DNA of 64,000 bases from Kudoa neothunni. Taxonomy: Eukaryota > Cnidaria. A model generated the notes under the pieces. It searched no databases. It had not been told where the DNA came from and worked only from the letters and a program-made list of their open reading frames with translations. Positions 1 through 11,593 of this stretch are shown piece after piece. The translations under genes were made by a program, and so were the position numbers. How positions within the stretch are numbered: the first letter of the stretch is position 1; each line of letters begins with the position of its first letter. The stretch spans positions 7,998,001-8,062,000 of the forward strand of contig OZ199839.1 in NCBI GenBank assembly GCA_964304625.1. Direction: 5' to 3'.

Positions 1-1420
1 AATATTCTACATGTATGTTTATTCTTCTTAAAATAAAGAAATCGAAGCCAATGAGGAATTGCTAGAATATTTTAAACATTAAACAATTAGGATAATAAGT
101 AAAGTTAATTAATGCCAACATAATTTTTGTCAATCAAATGAGTTTAGCTCTACTCTTGAATTTAACAGAATCGCAATTTGAAAAATTAAAGTGAACCTTA
201 TTCATTAAAATCTGCTCTTATCTTGTTACAAACAAGATTTCTCCTTAGGTTTCGCAGAAGAAACATAACTTTATTTGTTAAAAGTCGTAAATTAAGAAAA
301 ATCTTTAAAAGCACGATTATTTTTTATATTTAAGTGAAACATTCGTAGCATGTCTTTTAAAAAATACATCCGTTAGTATTTATAAAACTCATAAAAGTAA
401 ATTAAGCTTAATATAATTAATTAATTATACATCATTATAAAAGTATACGACCAATTTATTCGCCAGTTTACAGGTGATCTACGAAAAATTCTAGTTCTAT
501 CACCCGCCTATCCTCAAAAATAAGAGTCTATTTGACCTTTATATTGAACCTCAATGGGCTAAATTATTAATTTTTTATAATGTTAAACGTATTATAAGGA
601 AAAGATGCGACATATATATAAGTTAGTAAAATTAACCAATCAAAGTTATTCCTATATGTATTGGTCGAGACAATTCACTAAAACACGTCTCGAATCTCTG
701 TTTTAATGCGGATGACAAAATTAAATTAGCTATTGTGGGAACTCTTAAATATTAATGCTCTAATGAAGACACTTTTAATTGTAACTGTCCAACGTTTTAT
801 ATGATAAGTAATTAATAGTCGTAATATATTATTACTCCCTTCATAGTATATAATGGAGGCTAACCCTCTGGGACCATGGGGGATCTTTCGAGACCCAATT
901 TTTCTTAAATCTGTGTTTTTACACATCAAAATTCTAAATTCTAGCTTATAGGTTCGTATGATCTCCTATAATTATGTCAAGTTTGTTTATATTAACTTTC
1001 GTAAAAAAGAGACGGCATATATTCTGGTAAAAAATGTGTTCAATGTGTCGTCGGTTTATTAACACGCCTTAAAAACCATGCTTAAAGCGTAATATCAAAT
1101 ATTATCTTATTATATCGACATAAAGTAACTATAATGATACGAATGAATAAAAAATACAAGGATAACGTTATAGTTTTGATTTCCCTCATGTTGTATAATA
1201 GGATTCCGATGATGTCAAAGGATAGTTCTAGGGATTCACGTTAATACTTACCAAAACGTGTTAATTTTCAATAATTAAGGACGGTATCATATTTTTGATG
1301 TTTTTATAGCTTTAATAAATGTTATCATTAATTTAAATATGATTCTTCAATTTTTCCTAGAATGCCTGTACATATTTTCTTTCTATATGCAGTATTATCA
1401 TAATGGATTAAATTATGCAA
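1..1420. other. A/T-rich intergenic DNA, no gene recognised
   Basis: I see no coding region with convincing length or similarity and no clear repeat termini here. Short open frames (for example 726-929 on the minus strand) look like chance. Confidence 0.6.
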
Positions 1421-1428
1421 TTTCGATT

Positions 1429-2571
1429 CAGTGTTGCAAACCGTGTCCGATATTTTCCATGTCGTATTTTGTCCGATTTTTACTCTTGTTCTTCGAAAGA
1501 CTGAATAATCGCAAAACAAAGTTTCAAAGATACGGAATTTTTGTAAATTCACAAAGAATGGAATCTAATCGTTGCTGATTTCATTACGAGAAATCTTCGA
1601 GCAGAAAATTTTATACTTGGAACAATGCTTTATTCCAAATTAAAATGTCTGCAATAGAAGTTCACCAAGCACAAGATACAATTAAGAATTTTAATAATTC
1701 TTAAAGCTCACGTAATACAAAAATTGAGCTTAGAAAAACATGCCAAAAATTTATCAAAATGAACACATTTCTAAGTTTTATATTCCTGTTAAGACCAATA
1801 TTTTGGATTTTTTACCATTATTACCGGCAATACACAGTTTTATCATGACCATGAACCATTTTGGAATTATTACGAAGAGATTTTTGTGCTTGAATTTAAA
1901 AAGGACTGATGATGGTGATGGTGATGGTGATATCCAATTGTAATTTATCATTACAAGTGTTTGTTATCAATTTTCAAAAGATTCTAATTTTAGGTATTAC
2001 CTAAAAAAATGAAAATTTAACTAAATATTAACTACTTGATTAATTTTTCTTTATTTTGATGAATGAATGGACGCACATAAAAATGAAAACTCATCTAGGT
2101 ATAGTTGTTACGTAAAATTCAAATGTCGAACGATAGACTGTAATAGAATTGTTTGAAATTAAAGGGATTGAATAGGCTCAAAAACAAAGTTTGTTTGACT
2201 AAATCATTACCAATCGCCTTTTTCGCCATTGTTTATCGGCAAATAAATTTAGATTCTATCGGAAAATACTGCACATCGTTATTTCCTCTAGCTCCGATTA
2301 ACGGTTCTCCGGAAAAAGTATTTTCTCCTCTGGAATTATCGAAATTATCACGAAAAATTGAATATTGTTCTTTACATTAGATAATCTTGTACTAATGAGG
2401 AATTTTCTCAACACATTGACAAAATGATGTCATAAATTTGAGGTTTCTGAGTTAATTATAAATTAACGTAATATTTATACATATAATTAAATGTTAGTTC
2501 CTTCTTTACAAAAAACCTGATTTTGTCCGGCAAAAATTTTGCTGTATGTCCAATTTGGGTTGGCAATGCTG
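1429..2571. mobile_element. Non-autonomous hAT-type element (MITE-like), copy A
   Basis: The element begins CAGTGTTGCAAACC and ends with the imperfect inverse, GGTTGGCAATGCTG. It is flanked by a perfect 8-bp direct repeat TTTCGATT at 1421-1428 and 2572-2579. A CAG...CTG end with an 8-bp target duplication is diagnostic of the hAT superfamily. No transposase is encoded, and the open frames inside (1339-1578, 1740-1943, 2153-2380) are not conserved as protein. A copy with the same ends lies at 34588-35696, and 3' portions recur at 7430-7913 and 50937-51420. Copy A has a short GATGGT expansion near 1910-1932 that copy B lacks. Confidence 0.85.
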
Positions 2572-3059
2572 TTTCGATTCATCTTAAAATATTTAATTAG
2601 TGTGGCGCAAAAGTAATTGAATGAAGAAAAGAATATATTAATTTTGAGTAAATATAACTTTATAAGAAAACCCCAAAAGTAAACATTAATTAAAACTTGG
2701 ACTATAACATACATTTTTATTCCGTGCAGTGAATTAGATCAAATATAATCCATCAATCAACGTAGAGACTACCGAGGTCAACTGTGTGTATAACCCACGG
2801 GATGCATTATCGTTCGTGTTATTATTTGCGAAAAGAATATCCATGAAGCATTTATTTTATTTCCTATCGATCTAAAAGAATTTTAAGTATTTGTGTCTAT
2901 CTTGTAACTTAGCAATAAGATAGATTGTAAGATATTATGTTGGTAATTCTTATTGAAATGTTCTTGAAATTTCCTATTGATTCACTTATTAATTTTATTA
3001 TTCGGATATCATTTTTAATAGTCATAAATATATTATTTAGAAATTTAAAAAATTAAGAG

Positions 3060-3151
3060 AAAATACAATCGTTATCATAGAAAACTTCTGGGGTACCTGA
3101 GGTACCACCATGGTCACACGCGTAAGTTTTTTGAACACGGTCCTTCGAGGG
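3060..3151. mobile_element. Solitary piggyBac-type terminus
   Basis: Read on the minus strand from 3155, TTAA is followed by CCCTCGAAGGACC, then a segment like AAAACTTACGCG, then a GGTACC-rich hyphenated palindrome. The same order is seen at the left end of the piggyBac at 37232-40128. I could not find a partner end nearby, so this is probably a remnant. The rest of 2580-3290 shows nothing I can name. Confidence 0.45.
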
Positions 3152-3291
3152 TTAATGGATATAGGATCCGTGACATTAGCTATATATCATAGAATAAAAT
3201 GACTATAAATACATACAATGTGTAAGTTTAAATAAATTATTTTTTTACAGATATTAATATTATTAAAAATTTACATATAAGCTTCCATCAA

Positions 3292-4545
3292 GAAAAAAAT
3301 TCTCCACCCATGCGTAATTGCCTAAACGAACAAACACACACACGGACATTATTACTTTATATATACTAGCCTGAACTGCCCAGCGTTGCTTGGGGAAGGT
3401 TTCGCCTAGAGGCGTTTTTTAATATCATTCAAAAAATATATTGAAATTTCGAATTAACCCATAGAGACAAAATAACTAAAAAATGTTCAGCAACATTAAC
3501 GATTTGGATTTCGAAATTTAAATCATGATCATTTCTGTGCAGGAGTGTATCAATCCTGGTTTTTAATTAACAATTTATTGTCCTGGCGTCAACGCTAAAT
3601 AATTTATTGTCAGCGTCGTATTTTCTACATTTCAGAATTATTTAAATCTCGTTAAATGTTATCTAAAACGTTATTTTTTGGCCCAGGGGATTTTTAAAAG
3701 TAGAATTCTGGGCCTGCTCGGGAACTGTGTGCACCACTAAGTTTTTAAGAGATAATAAAATAGCAAAAGTAATAAAGATAGAAGATATCGTATGAAAATT
3801 AATTGATATTACTAAAATTAGCATCGTGTGGTCCGACATAAACATTAGTGCACTTTTACCGAACTGGCAGCTTAAAATCGCTTCAATATCGACAGGAATA
3901 ATTTATATAATTAGAGAGAGTAAGCTTACAACCATCTTCATTGAATTTAATCATTGAAAGTACAACATATCGGACGATTTCAATGAAATCTACGGACATC
4001 GTGCTTGTGTTATAAAGCTTCAATCTATCTGATTATAGAATTCCTTACCAAATCGCTGTTAATTATGCATACATAGACTTATTCTCATATTTTAAACCAT
4101 TAATAGAACTTCTAAAATATACTCAGAAAGTCAAATACGTTAAAACTCTACAAATAAAGAGTGTATTTGCACAAAACCCCAAATATACACGCCAACATTA
4201 TATAAAAAGTCAGATGATATCTCTTAATTTAAATTTGACATAGTATATAAGGAGGAAAGTTAACTTCAACCGACCATCAGTAGGTCATAAGCAGATGTTA
4301 ATCTCGTTACTAGACTCAAGTAATCGAATAAACAAACTTTGAATCGACAAAATCATCATTTTTTAACACTTTTAGGGGCATTTGGTAGTGTGAAAACGAT
4401 TTAAAGATTTTTTGAAACATTGTGATTTTTAAAAAATTTTATAAATATCTCCCTATACGGAAAAAATTTGGGTGCACATGCGTACTTGCTGGCACACACA
4501 CGGACACTTCAGCTTTATATATATATATATAGTGGATAGTAGATA
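3292..4545. repeat. Dispersed repeat with TA-microsatellite ends
   Basis: Two related tails, each with ACACACACGGACA followed by a short stretch and CTTTATATATA, occur at about 3340-3365 and 4493-4530. Between them lies a unit starting ACTAGCCTGAACTGCCC. This resembles transposon families that end in TA microsatellites, but I cannot assign a class. No transposase or reverse transcriptase is visible. Confidence 0.35.
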
Positions 4546-4996
4546 GATTAATGTTTTTTTAATATAACAACAAGTATTTAAACATATAGTATGTTTATTT
4601 ATTTGTAACAACTTTAGTACAAAAATTATACTTTTTAAAATATTCAACCTAAATATAAGAAAATCAATCATTTAATTCAGGGATAAAATAAAATATATCC
4701 ACACTAGGATAATATATAGCACCAGTTAGAAAATTTATGTTTTTATTAAAATTTTTAAATGAGGCAAACATTATTACTTCGTTAAATTATTTTTGCTTAT
4801 AATTGTTTCATTAATTTTGGAGGTTCTGACAATATATAAATTCATTATTTTCCATCGGTTGTCATGAAGATCTAATTTTCTTAATTAAATACGTTACGCA
4901 AAGTCAAAAATATGCTCAAAACATGCAGATACAAATTTATGTGCAATTCTATGTTATTTAAAATTATTCATTGACAACTTTTTTTTAAATTACCCC

Positions 4997-7241
4997 TCCG
5001 ATGACATGGGGTAGAATCTACCCCAATGCAATTTTAAAATTCATATATCTCCTTATGTTGGAAATGTTGGAATTTAAAATTCTATGCATTCCTGTAACAT
5101 ACATTTATTTTTAATTTTAGTCGAAAATATTTTTTAAATACTATATATTAAAAAATTTATTACAGGTTTCTCTCCTAAAGTACTTTGGGTTAGAAATTAC
5201 CCTATCTATTCTTTTACGTTTAAATTAAAAAAAAATATAAAAAACTCTTTTAATTCATATATATATATATATATATATATAATGTTTTTATAGGCACAAT
5301 TGAAATAAATTTACATATCTCACGTCAGTTCATTGTGGTTTAATCTGCTCCATTAATAATTCATTATAAATCTGTATGACGTAATTGTATATCAGGGTTA
5401 GACGCATTCAAGTAATTAAATATAGTTTTCGGAAAAAACATTAATTTTGGGGAATATTTATTTTGAACAATCTAAATAACTGTTTGAAGAATGTATTGGA
5501 CAATAAAATTTGTAGCATTTATGGCACTATCTTGTAATTTTTGTCATTCTCTCGAGGAAAAACCTAACATCGTGCACTTTTTATGTTTACAGGTGGTTCC
5601 AGATGGGAAATATTTGCTTTACTGAGATTCCTTTTTGCTGGTACATGGGTAGAATGTTTGGCCAACAATAGTTTATATAGTTGCTCTGCAATCTCTCTTA
5701 AGAAGGTTCTTCCATTATTCGATTCACCAAATATTTCTTTATACAATGCAAAAACACCCACCAATGACAAGTCGACTATGCTAAAGAATACGAATAGGAG
5801 CCATCTCCTTGTAAATCAACGAACAAAAACCGATGCAAGCATCCTGTCGACGTTATCTACGCCGCCCTTAGTTTTATTATAATCCAATATTAATTGAGGT
5901 TTGAACTTAAGGTATTCTCCAGCAACATGATAATTCTGTTGCTGGAAGTTAGAAGAATCACGAATTTACCTTTTTTTCCACATATGATAACAACATATAT
6001 TTATCGTGAAACAAAAAAATGATGGAATAAAGAGGCCTTTTTCTTGAAGGTTGAAGACAAGGTGGCACCTCATTTTTGTTTTTTCACACTGCTCCCAACA
6101 ACTGCAACTTTCTTTCCAACAATTTCCCCGCAAGAGGCATCGATGTGAAGAAATTATCCGCGAGAACATTTCGGCCGTAATCAAACAAATGAGTTGTAAG
6201 GTTGAGTACGATGTTTTTACCTATGTTAGTTTGTTTGTTTGTCTCAGAATTATTGTTTCCCAAGTAAACGCTGGCATTACAAACGTGATTGGCGATTGGA
6301 TCAACCAGTAGAAAAAATTCTTACCATAGTTTGCCGGCATTATGGGCATATACTGTTGGAAACGACATCTTCCCCGGAACGGAACCAATTGTTCATCGAC
6401 GGTAACATCCTCGTTCGGAGAAAAATATTTAGGTAGCATTTCAACCCACTTCTCCCATATATCACGAATGGCACAGAATTTGTCCAACTTTTTACATTCT
6501 ACTCGTGTATTACAGTTATCGAAATGCATTGCTAGGGAAATATGTTTGAAGCGCCGAAGCGAAAATGATTGCCGATAGATTTCTCTTCCTTCCTTCTAAC
6601 TGAACAACTCACCTATATGCTCCTCTCTATCCTTATGGATAGGTATGAAAATTGACAATCGTAAACATCCCCTAATTTCTATCAAATCAAGATCGTACCA
6701 TTGGTCGCCGAAATGAAGTTTTCCAAACATATTTGTAAACAAAACGATTTCGTTACTTATTTCATAATTTTAAAATAACAAAAAACGGTCCAGTATGCTT
6801 TTTATTTTTGTTTGAGCGTAAGCAGTAGGTCCTGGGAGTGGATACATTTTACTCTCCAAACCTTTCTTTGTTGGACGAGGCTTCGAAGCGCTCCATTGAA
6901 TACTATCTTTACTCGTAAGAACGTCAATACCAATGTCGATTATTTCCATTTCGTCTGAAAATTTTTCATCTTCGGAAAGTGAGCGTGGAGGTCACTTTCC
7001 GAAGAACAGAATTCATCGTACAAATCATCCGAGCCGCTCATTGAAAAAATACACGCTCGCGCCAACAATAAATATATCACTTTATCGTGTGGTTAAAACT
7101 AAATCTGCCGGCTTGAAATCTGTTAGATTCTAATTTATAAAACTTTGTAATATGTTTCGTATTTTAAACGAAAAAAGTAGTTGGCGTATTTTTTTCCCCA
7201 AAATACTTTACACGTACATTGTTTTTGTCATCATCAAAAGG
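4997..7241 (-). mobile_element. piggyBac element, degraded (first copy)
   Basis: The right side ends CAAAAGG directly before TTAA at 7242-7245. The left side begins near CCCCTCCGATGAC with the hyphenated palindrome TGGGGTAGAATCTACCCCA at about 5018-5036. A second, weaker subterminal repeat lies near 5172-5210. The left TTAA is degraded, so that edge is approximate. The element carries the broken transposase at 5560-7020. An almost identical copy is at 48504-50748. Confidence 0.65.
5560..7020 (-). pseudogene. piggyBac transposase relic (first copy)
   Basis: Reading leftwards, there is an acidic N-terminal piece with the motif EMEIIDIGIDV near 6950. The catalytic-core piece at 6221-6529 contains TVDEQLVPFRGRC and QYMP. 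Further along are LADNFFTS near 6160 and GGVDNVDRM near 5845, followed by VDLSLVGVFALYKEIF in the tail at 5564-5770. These are the three Asp-containing motifs of the DDE_Tnp_1_7 (piggyBac) family, and all three Asp are still present. The frame is broken by several shifts and stops, including a stop just after GGVDNVDRM. It cannot make a full transposase. Confidence 0.85.
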
Positions 7242-7429
7242 TTAATGAACTCAGGATGATTGCACTACCGAAAATTTATTCATCTTGAAACTTTTAAAAA
7301 CTTACGAAAAATTAAGATAAGTAAATATCAGACAACACGTAAAATATGAATAAAATATAACCAGTAGTTTTAGAGATATTCATTCCTTGAGATATAGACA
7401 CTTCCAAAAATAAAACCTCCTCATCTAGA

Positions 7430-7913
7430 TACAGTCGTTTAGTTTTATTCATAAATCGATCGAATAGGTTCAATCAAAATACTTTAAATTAAATGAATTG
7501 AACAGACTCAATGACAAACTTTGATTAAATAAATTATCACTAATCGACTTTTTGAGTATTGTTTGTCAGAAAAATAGTTTTCATTCCATCGGAAAACATA
7601 CCGTATCTCTATTTTAACCAAATCTGATTAACGATTTCCGGAAAGAGTATTTTCTTTTGCTGGAACTATCCAAACCATCAGATGAAATAGAAATTGTACT
7701 CTACATTAGGTGCCCTTATTCGAATGAGGAAATTTTTCAACACATCGACAAAATTTTTGTTATAACTTTGAAGTTTTTGAGTCAATTATAAATTTAAATA
7801 ATGTATATATAATTAAATATTATTTCGATTGTTGAAAAAAATTCTGATTTGTCCGATTTTGCCCGGCAAAAATTTGGCCGCATGTCCAATCTGGGTTGAC
7901 AACGCTGTTAAAT
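7430..7913. mobile_element. 3' part of the hAT-type MITE (third copy)
   Basis: The segment aligns by eye with 2090-2571 of copy A and ends in the same GGTTGACAACGCTG terminus. The 5' part of the element and the left target duplication are missing. It lies inside the 4525-8330 duplication, so the copy at 50937-51420 is a passenger. Confidence 0.7.
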
Positions 7914-8290
7914 ATGCCATATTAGCACCAATGTCATCAGTTAACTATTTAAATTCATCAAAAATCTGCGTATACAAAATTATTATTCCTATGGGATTAA
8001 TGAAATATTCAGCTGTAAAATATTTCATTGGATTATCAAAAGACAATGATGTAGTGATACTAGCCAAAATTTTTCTTTCCTTATTTATGAATATGTTAAT
8101 AGATTGTTTTTAAATAGATTTATCAGTAAAATTTCAAGTGAAGTAAAATGTTATCCTTCTTAAGAAAATAAACTTTTTTAATTCAACATTTGAGTTATTT
8201 TGTACTCTAATGGATCCCATAATTTAGAGACGACAATGAATGGTTTTACGAGTCCAAAACCTGTTGAATTTTATTAAAAAGCTTACCAAA

Positions 8291-8674
8291 GATTACATAA
8301 TTTAACAAAATTGTCAAGGTCAAGGAAAAAATGAATCCTCTTTTCTTTTTGTTTGAAAATAGGTGAATGGAAATATATGGTGTGGAATAAAGTTTAGGTC
8401 GGATTTCCTTCTGATTATTAAGAATGTATTTAATTTCCGTGATATTCCTTTAAATTAATATTCGGGGTAATAAATTACTATCCATCAAAACATTTGTTGA
8501 GATGAATTAATATTTCCGAAATATTTGTATTGATGCTTCATTAGGTTTAAGGCGAACATTAATTCATATATATATATATATATATATAAATATACATATA
8601 TGAATTATAATCCGATAAAATTTTTGAGTTTCATATTGAACGACAACTATCGTTTTTGTCTTTTGCAAAATATA
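8291..8674 (+). promoter_or_regulatory. Conserved upstream region of gene copy C1
   Basis: About 300 bp before the start codon is shared with the other four close copies. It includes the block GGTGTGGAATAAAGTT, then CGGATTTCCTTCT, then TTTCCGTGATATTCC. A TA microsatellite at about 8567-8598 follows, and then a transcribed-looking stretch that is conserved as DNA. Conservation across copies with different outer flanks suggests the promoter and 5' UTR. No experimentally defined element is claimed. Confidence 0.55.
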
Positions 8675-11593
8675 ATGAAAGCTTTTGTCTACCTTATGGG
8701 AATTTGTTCTTTATTATCATGTATATATCCAACTTCCAAAGAAATATTAATAATAACTTATAGCCCCTTATTTGCTTATATACACTCAAGGAGGTCAGGA
8801 AGATTCTCAAAATCCAGTTATTACTGAAGACTCTCTAACTTACAAACTTGTAAAAGCAGATAGTGATTTTAAGGTTAATTTAATATTAAATGGAAATGGC
8901 TATCGCCCGGAGAAAAAGTGTCATATCAAAAAATCTAATGATGAAGAAACGAATCTTGTTGAAATAAGCGAATGCACTGGTAATAATCTCAGCACGGATA
9001 ATAGCAAATGTGTTTGGACATGCTCAGTAAGTGAAAATAAGCTTGGTTTTGACAAGTTTCCTCCGAGGACAAAGTATGTTGCCGTCTTTACGGATAATGA
9101 AGCAGGAACTGCAGAAACAAAAAATAGTGGTGGGGCTGTATTTGGATTAGAGTTTCGTAATTAAAGCATCTAGTATATTCAGTAAATTTTCTCTAGCATT
9201 ATTGATCAATCCGCGAGTTACAATAACAAAGGAGGACAAAAAACTGAAATTTAGCACAAAAACTCGTAACTCGGTGAAATGTCCCGTATTTTACAAGGAT
9301 GTGGAATTTAAAGAAGGAACATCTGGAAATACCTGCAATCATAATTGTGAAAGGGAAATGGAGTTTAATTTGATGATTCCATATTATGAAATGAAATGCG
9401 ATAATTATCCTAGTTTGTTTTACAACCTGCAAAATAAATACACCCTATTAAATTTTGATGTTTATCAACCACAATATTACGTGACCTATAGTTCGAGTGA
9501 GCCAACGAAATATATGCTAAAGTTTACAAACAAATTTCCATTTGAAATGTGTCTTTTCAGTATAAGAGATCCGTTAACAGAAATTACAGAGGCAACTACC
9601 GACGATTACACATCTAAATGTGGTTCGACAGGGAAAAAATGTTATGCACCATGTAATAATGTTGAACTTGAGTTTTCGGCTTCCATTTCTGTTGTTGAAA
9701 TATTGATTCAAACCAGGCACGTATCGTTGGTTAAAAGTGGCATCAAATATAGTGGATATATTCAGAAAAAATATGGTAATCCAAAAACATTTTAACTATG
9801 ATGATCTTCTTGTAGTTGTCATTGAAACTACTGCTCCTACCTTATTGTCGGAACATTCATCTACTGGTGTTAAGTTAAATGTTCCCTTGTTTCAATCACA
9901 AACTAGTGTTAAATTTTCTGGATGTACTGTAACTTATTATGAAGCAGATAAACCTAAACCTGCTTCTGCTCCAACGGCAAAATGCGGAGGCGCCAATCAA
10001 GATTGTGATGCAACGTGCACTCCCGCTCTAACGATTACAGAACTTGGAAGTGGAAAACCATATATTCTTGAAATTGCAGCAGGCAATACCGCTAATCCTC
10101 CTCAAGATTTCAAAGAACATATATTCTTTCGAACAGGTAATTAATAGAAAACAAATATTTTTCAAAATAGGTGTATAGAGAAAAAAGGCACTTCTACCTT
10201 TTCGGAAACAAAACCAATTGTGAAGGATACAAATGCATCAATCAAAGCAATAGATGTAATTGGTACAATTACACATGAAGACAAAACTTGTGCTTACTAT
10301 ATAAGCCCTCATGGAAAGGATGTATATGTGTGTGCCATATGTGAAGATAGTTATCCTTGTAGGGGTTTTTGTAAGGATTCTCAAAAAATTATTGGGTTAA
10401 TGCCCGGAACCGAATATGACCTAAAGATAGTTGCACATGAGGATTATGGAGAAAAAAAACATAAAATTACAACGAGTATATAAATAATTGACCTCGAATT
10501 AAATAACTAATTATGTTTCAAGCATTTTCAACGCTCATACTACAATCGGAATTTATAGAAAAGGGCTTCAAAGTGACAGGTGTACTTTCAACACCACATC
10601 CTACAGCTGTTTGTCAATATAAAGTAAAAGTAAAGAAAGGGCAAGAATCCAAATTGGTCTATCAGTGCCCACCACCAGCTTCTACAACAAACACTGGCCC
10701 ATCCTCCAATGCACCAAAAACTTCTAAAATAGCACTAGCTAGGACAACTAATGGACAACAACCACAGAACGTGCCGCCTTTAAATAAAAAAACCGGAATC
10801 ACCCCATGCACACAACCTCCATTGTGCACTGATATTATATTCAATGAAGGATACGAAGAAGACAAGGAATATATAGTTTTGGTTACGGTTGTCGGCAGAT
10901 CTGCAGAAACTACCATCAAAATACCCATAAGTAATAAAACATCTAATTCATATCGTCTTACTTTGGTTGAGTTTTTAAAATTATTAAAGATATGTACATT
11001 AATTATTATTATACTAAATTTTAATTTAGATCCACAACCTTCCTCCAATAAGAATCCAATCAAATTAACTGTGGTGTTTACAAGAGAAGGCGAAAACATA
11101 AAAGTTAAAACTTCTCTTCCTACAGGCGTTGATGAACAGTCATTATGTAAATGGGAATTGAAAAATTGGGATGATCCATCCAAACCAATCGTCCAAAAAT
11201 GCATGGCAACTGGTGAACAAGGTTGTTCAGCTTTTCCATCATGCAAGGAATTTTCAATTTCAAATGTGGATAATACCAACAATTACCGTTTGAAGTTATA
11301 CCATAGTACCAATAACAATATCTCTGGTTTTGTCGAGATCCAGAAAGGTAATTGATTAAATATTATTTGTCATTATTTCTTATATTTTGATTAGATGACG
11401 AATCAAACAAATCCATGTAACATCAACTTGTTAAATTATAATTGATTTATTTTAGGTCAAAAAATACTATGTAATTATTGATGGAGATATTTTATTAATC
11501 AACTATTTTAGAATTATTGCTGTAGTAGTTCCAGTTCTCATCATCGTTGTGGGTGCGGGATTCTATTTCGGATACTGGAAAAATAAAAACTAG
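8675..11593 (+). CDS. C1: modular Cys-rich, FN3-like single-pass membrane protein, 826 aa
   Basis: Exons: 8675-8720, 8764-9156, 9197-9775, 9816-10136, 10179-10475, 10523-10930, 11030-11347, 11395-11416, 11456-11470, 11512-11593. They sum to 2481 nt with no internal stop. Residues 1-15 form most of a signal peptide. Modules follow at about 16-147, 147-340 (two fused modules), 340-447, 447-546, 546-682 and 682-788. Each has an early Cys, a KC-like Cys and a CxxxC or CxxxxxC pair, then an L-x-P-x-T-x-Y-like tyrosine corner (GLMPGTEYDLKIVA in exon 5). The stalk is about 788-800. The transmembrane helix (IIIAVVVPVLIIVV) ends in YWKNKN. Exons 2-7 are all phase 1-1. I chose the Met at 8675 because the in-frame Met at 8600 is not maintained in C2. 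Function is unknown; a cell-surface location is inferred from the architecture. Confidence 0.85.

Larger units (their letters stand above)
4525..8330. repeat. Segmental duplication, unit 1 (partner 48030-51835)
   Basis: About 3.8 kb is repeated in direct orientation at a nearly constant offset of 43507 bp. By eye only scattered substitutions separate the copies (for example near 7061 versus 50568), most of them in the first 150 bp. The unit contains a dead piggyBac and a hAT fragment and sits directly upstream of gene copy C1. Its partner sits upstream of C4. Both therefore moved as one segment after the transposons had inserted. Confidence 0.9.

Noticed and set aside
1339-1943. Small open frames inside the hAT MITE (1339-1578, 1740-1943), with similar frames at 34618-35094
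   Set aside because: They are similar because the MITE copies are similar. Frame and length are not maintained and no transposase motif is present.
5583-5882. Plus-strand open frame of 99 codons (also 49090-49389)
   Set aside because: It is antisense to the piggyBac transposase tail, which has recognisable motifs on the minus strand.
7829-8113. 94-codon open frame (also 51336-51620) as a small gene
   Set aside because: It starts within the hAT fragment and runs into the flank. The related region upstream of C5 does not keep the frame.
8600-8674. In-frame upstream Met (MNYNPIKF...) as the start of C1, C4 and C5
   Set aside because: The stretch is conserved as DNA in all copies, but in C2 it is out of frame with the gene. 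It also would place a polar leader before the signal peptide. It is more likely 5' UTR.
10662-11282. 206-codon minus-strand open frame opposite C1 exons 6-7 (repeated at 54156-54776)
   Set aside because: It is antisense to conserved exons, crosses the intron, and has no family similarity. It follows from conservation of the real gene.
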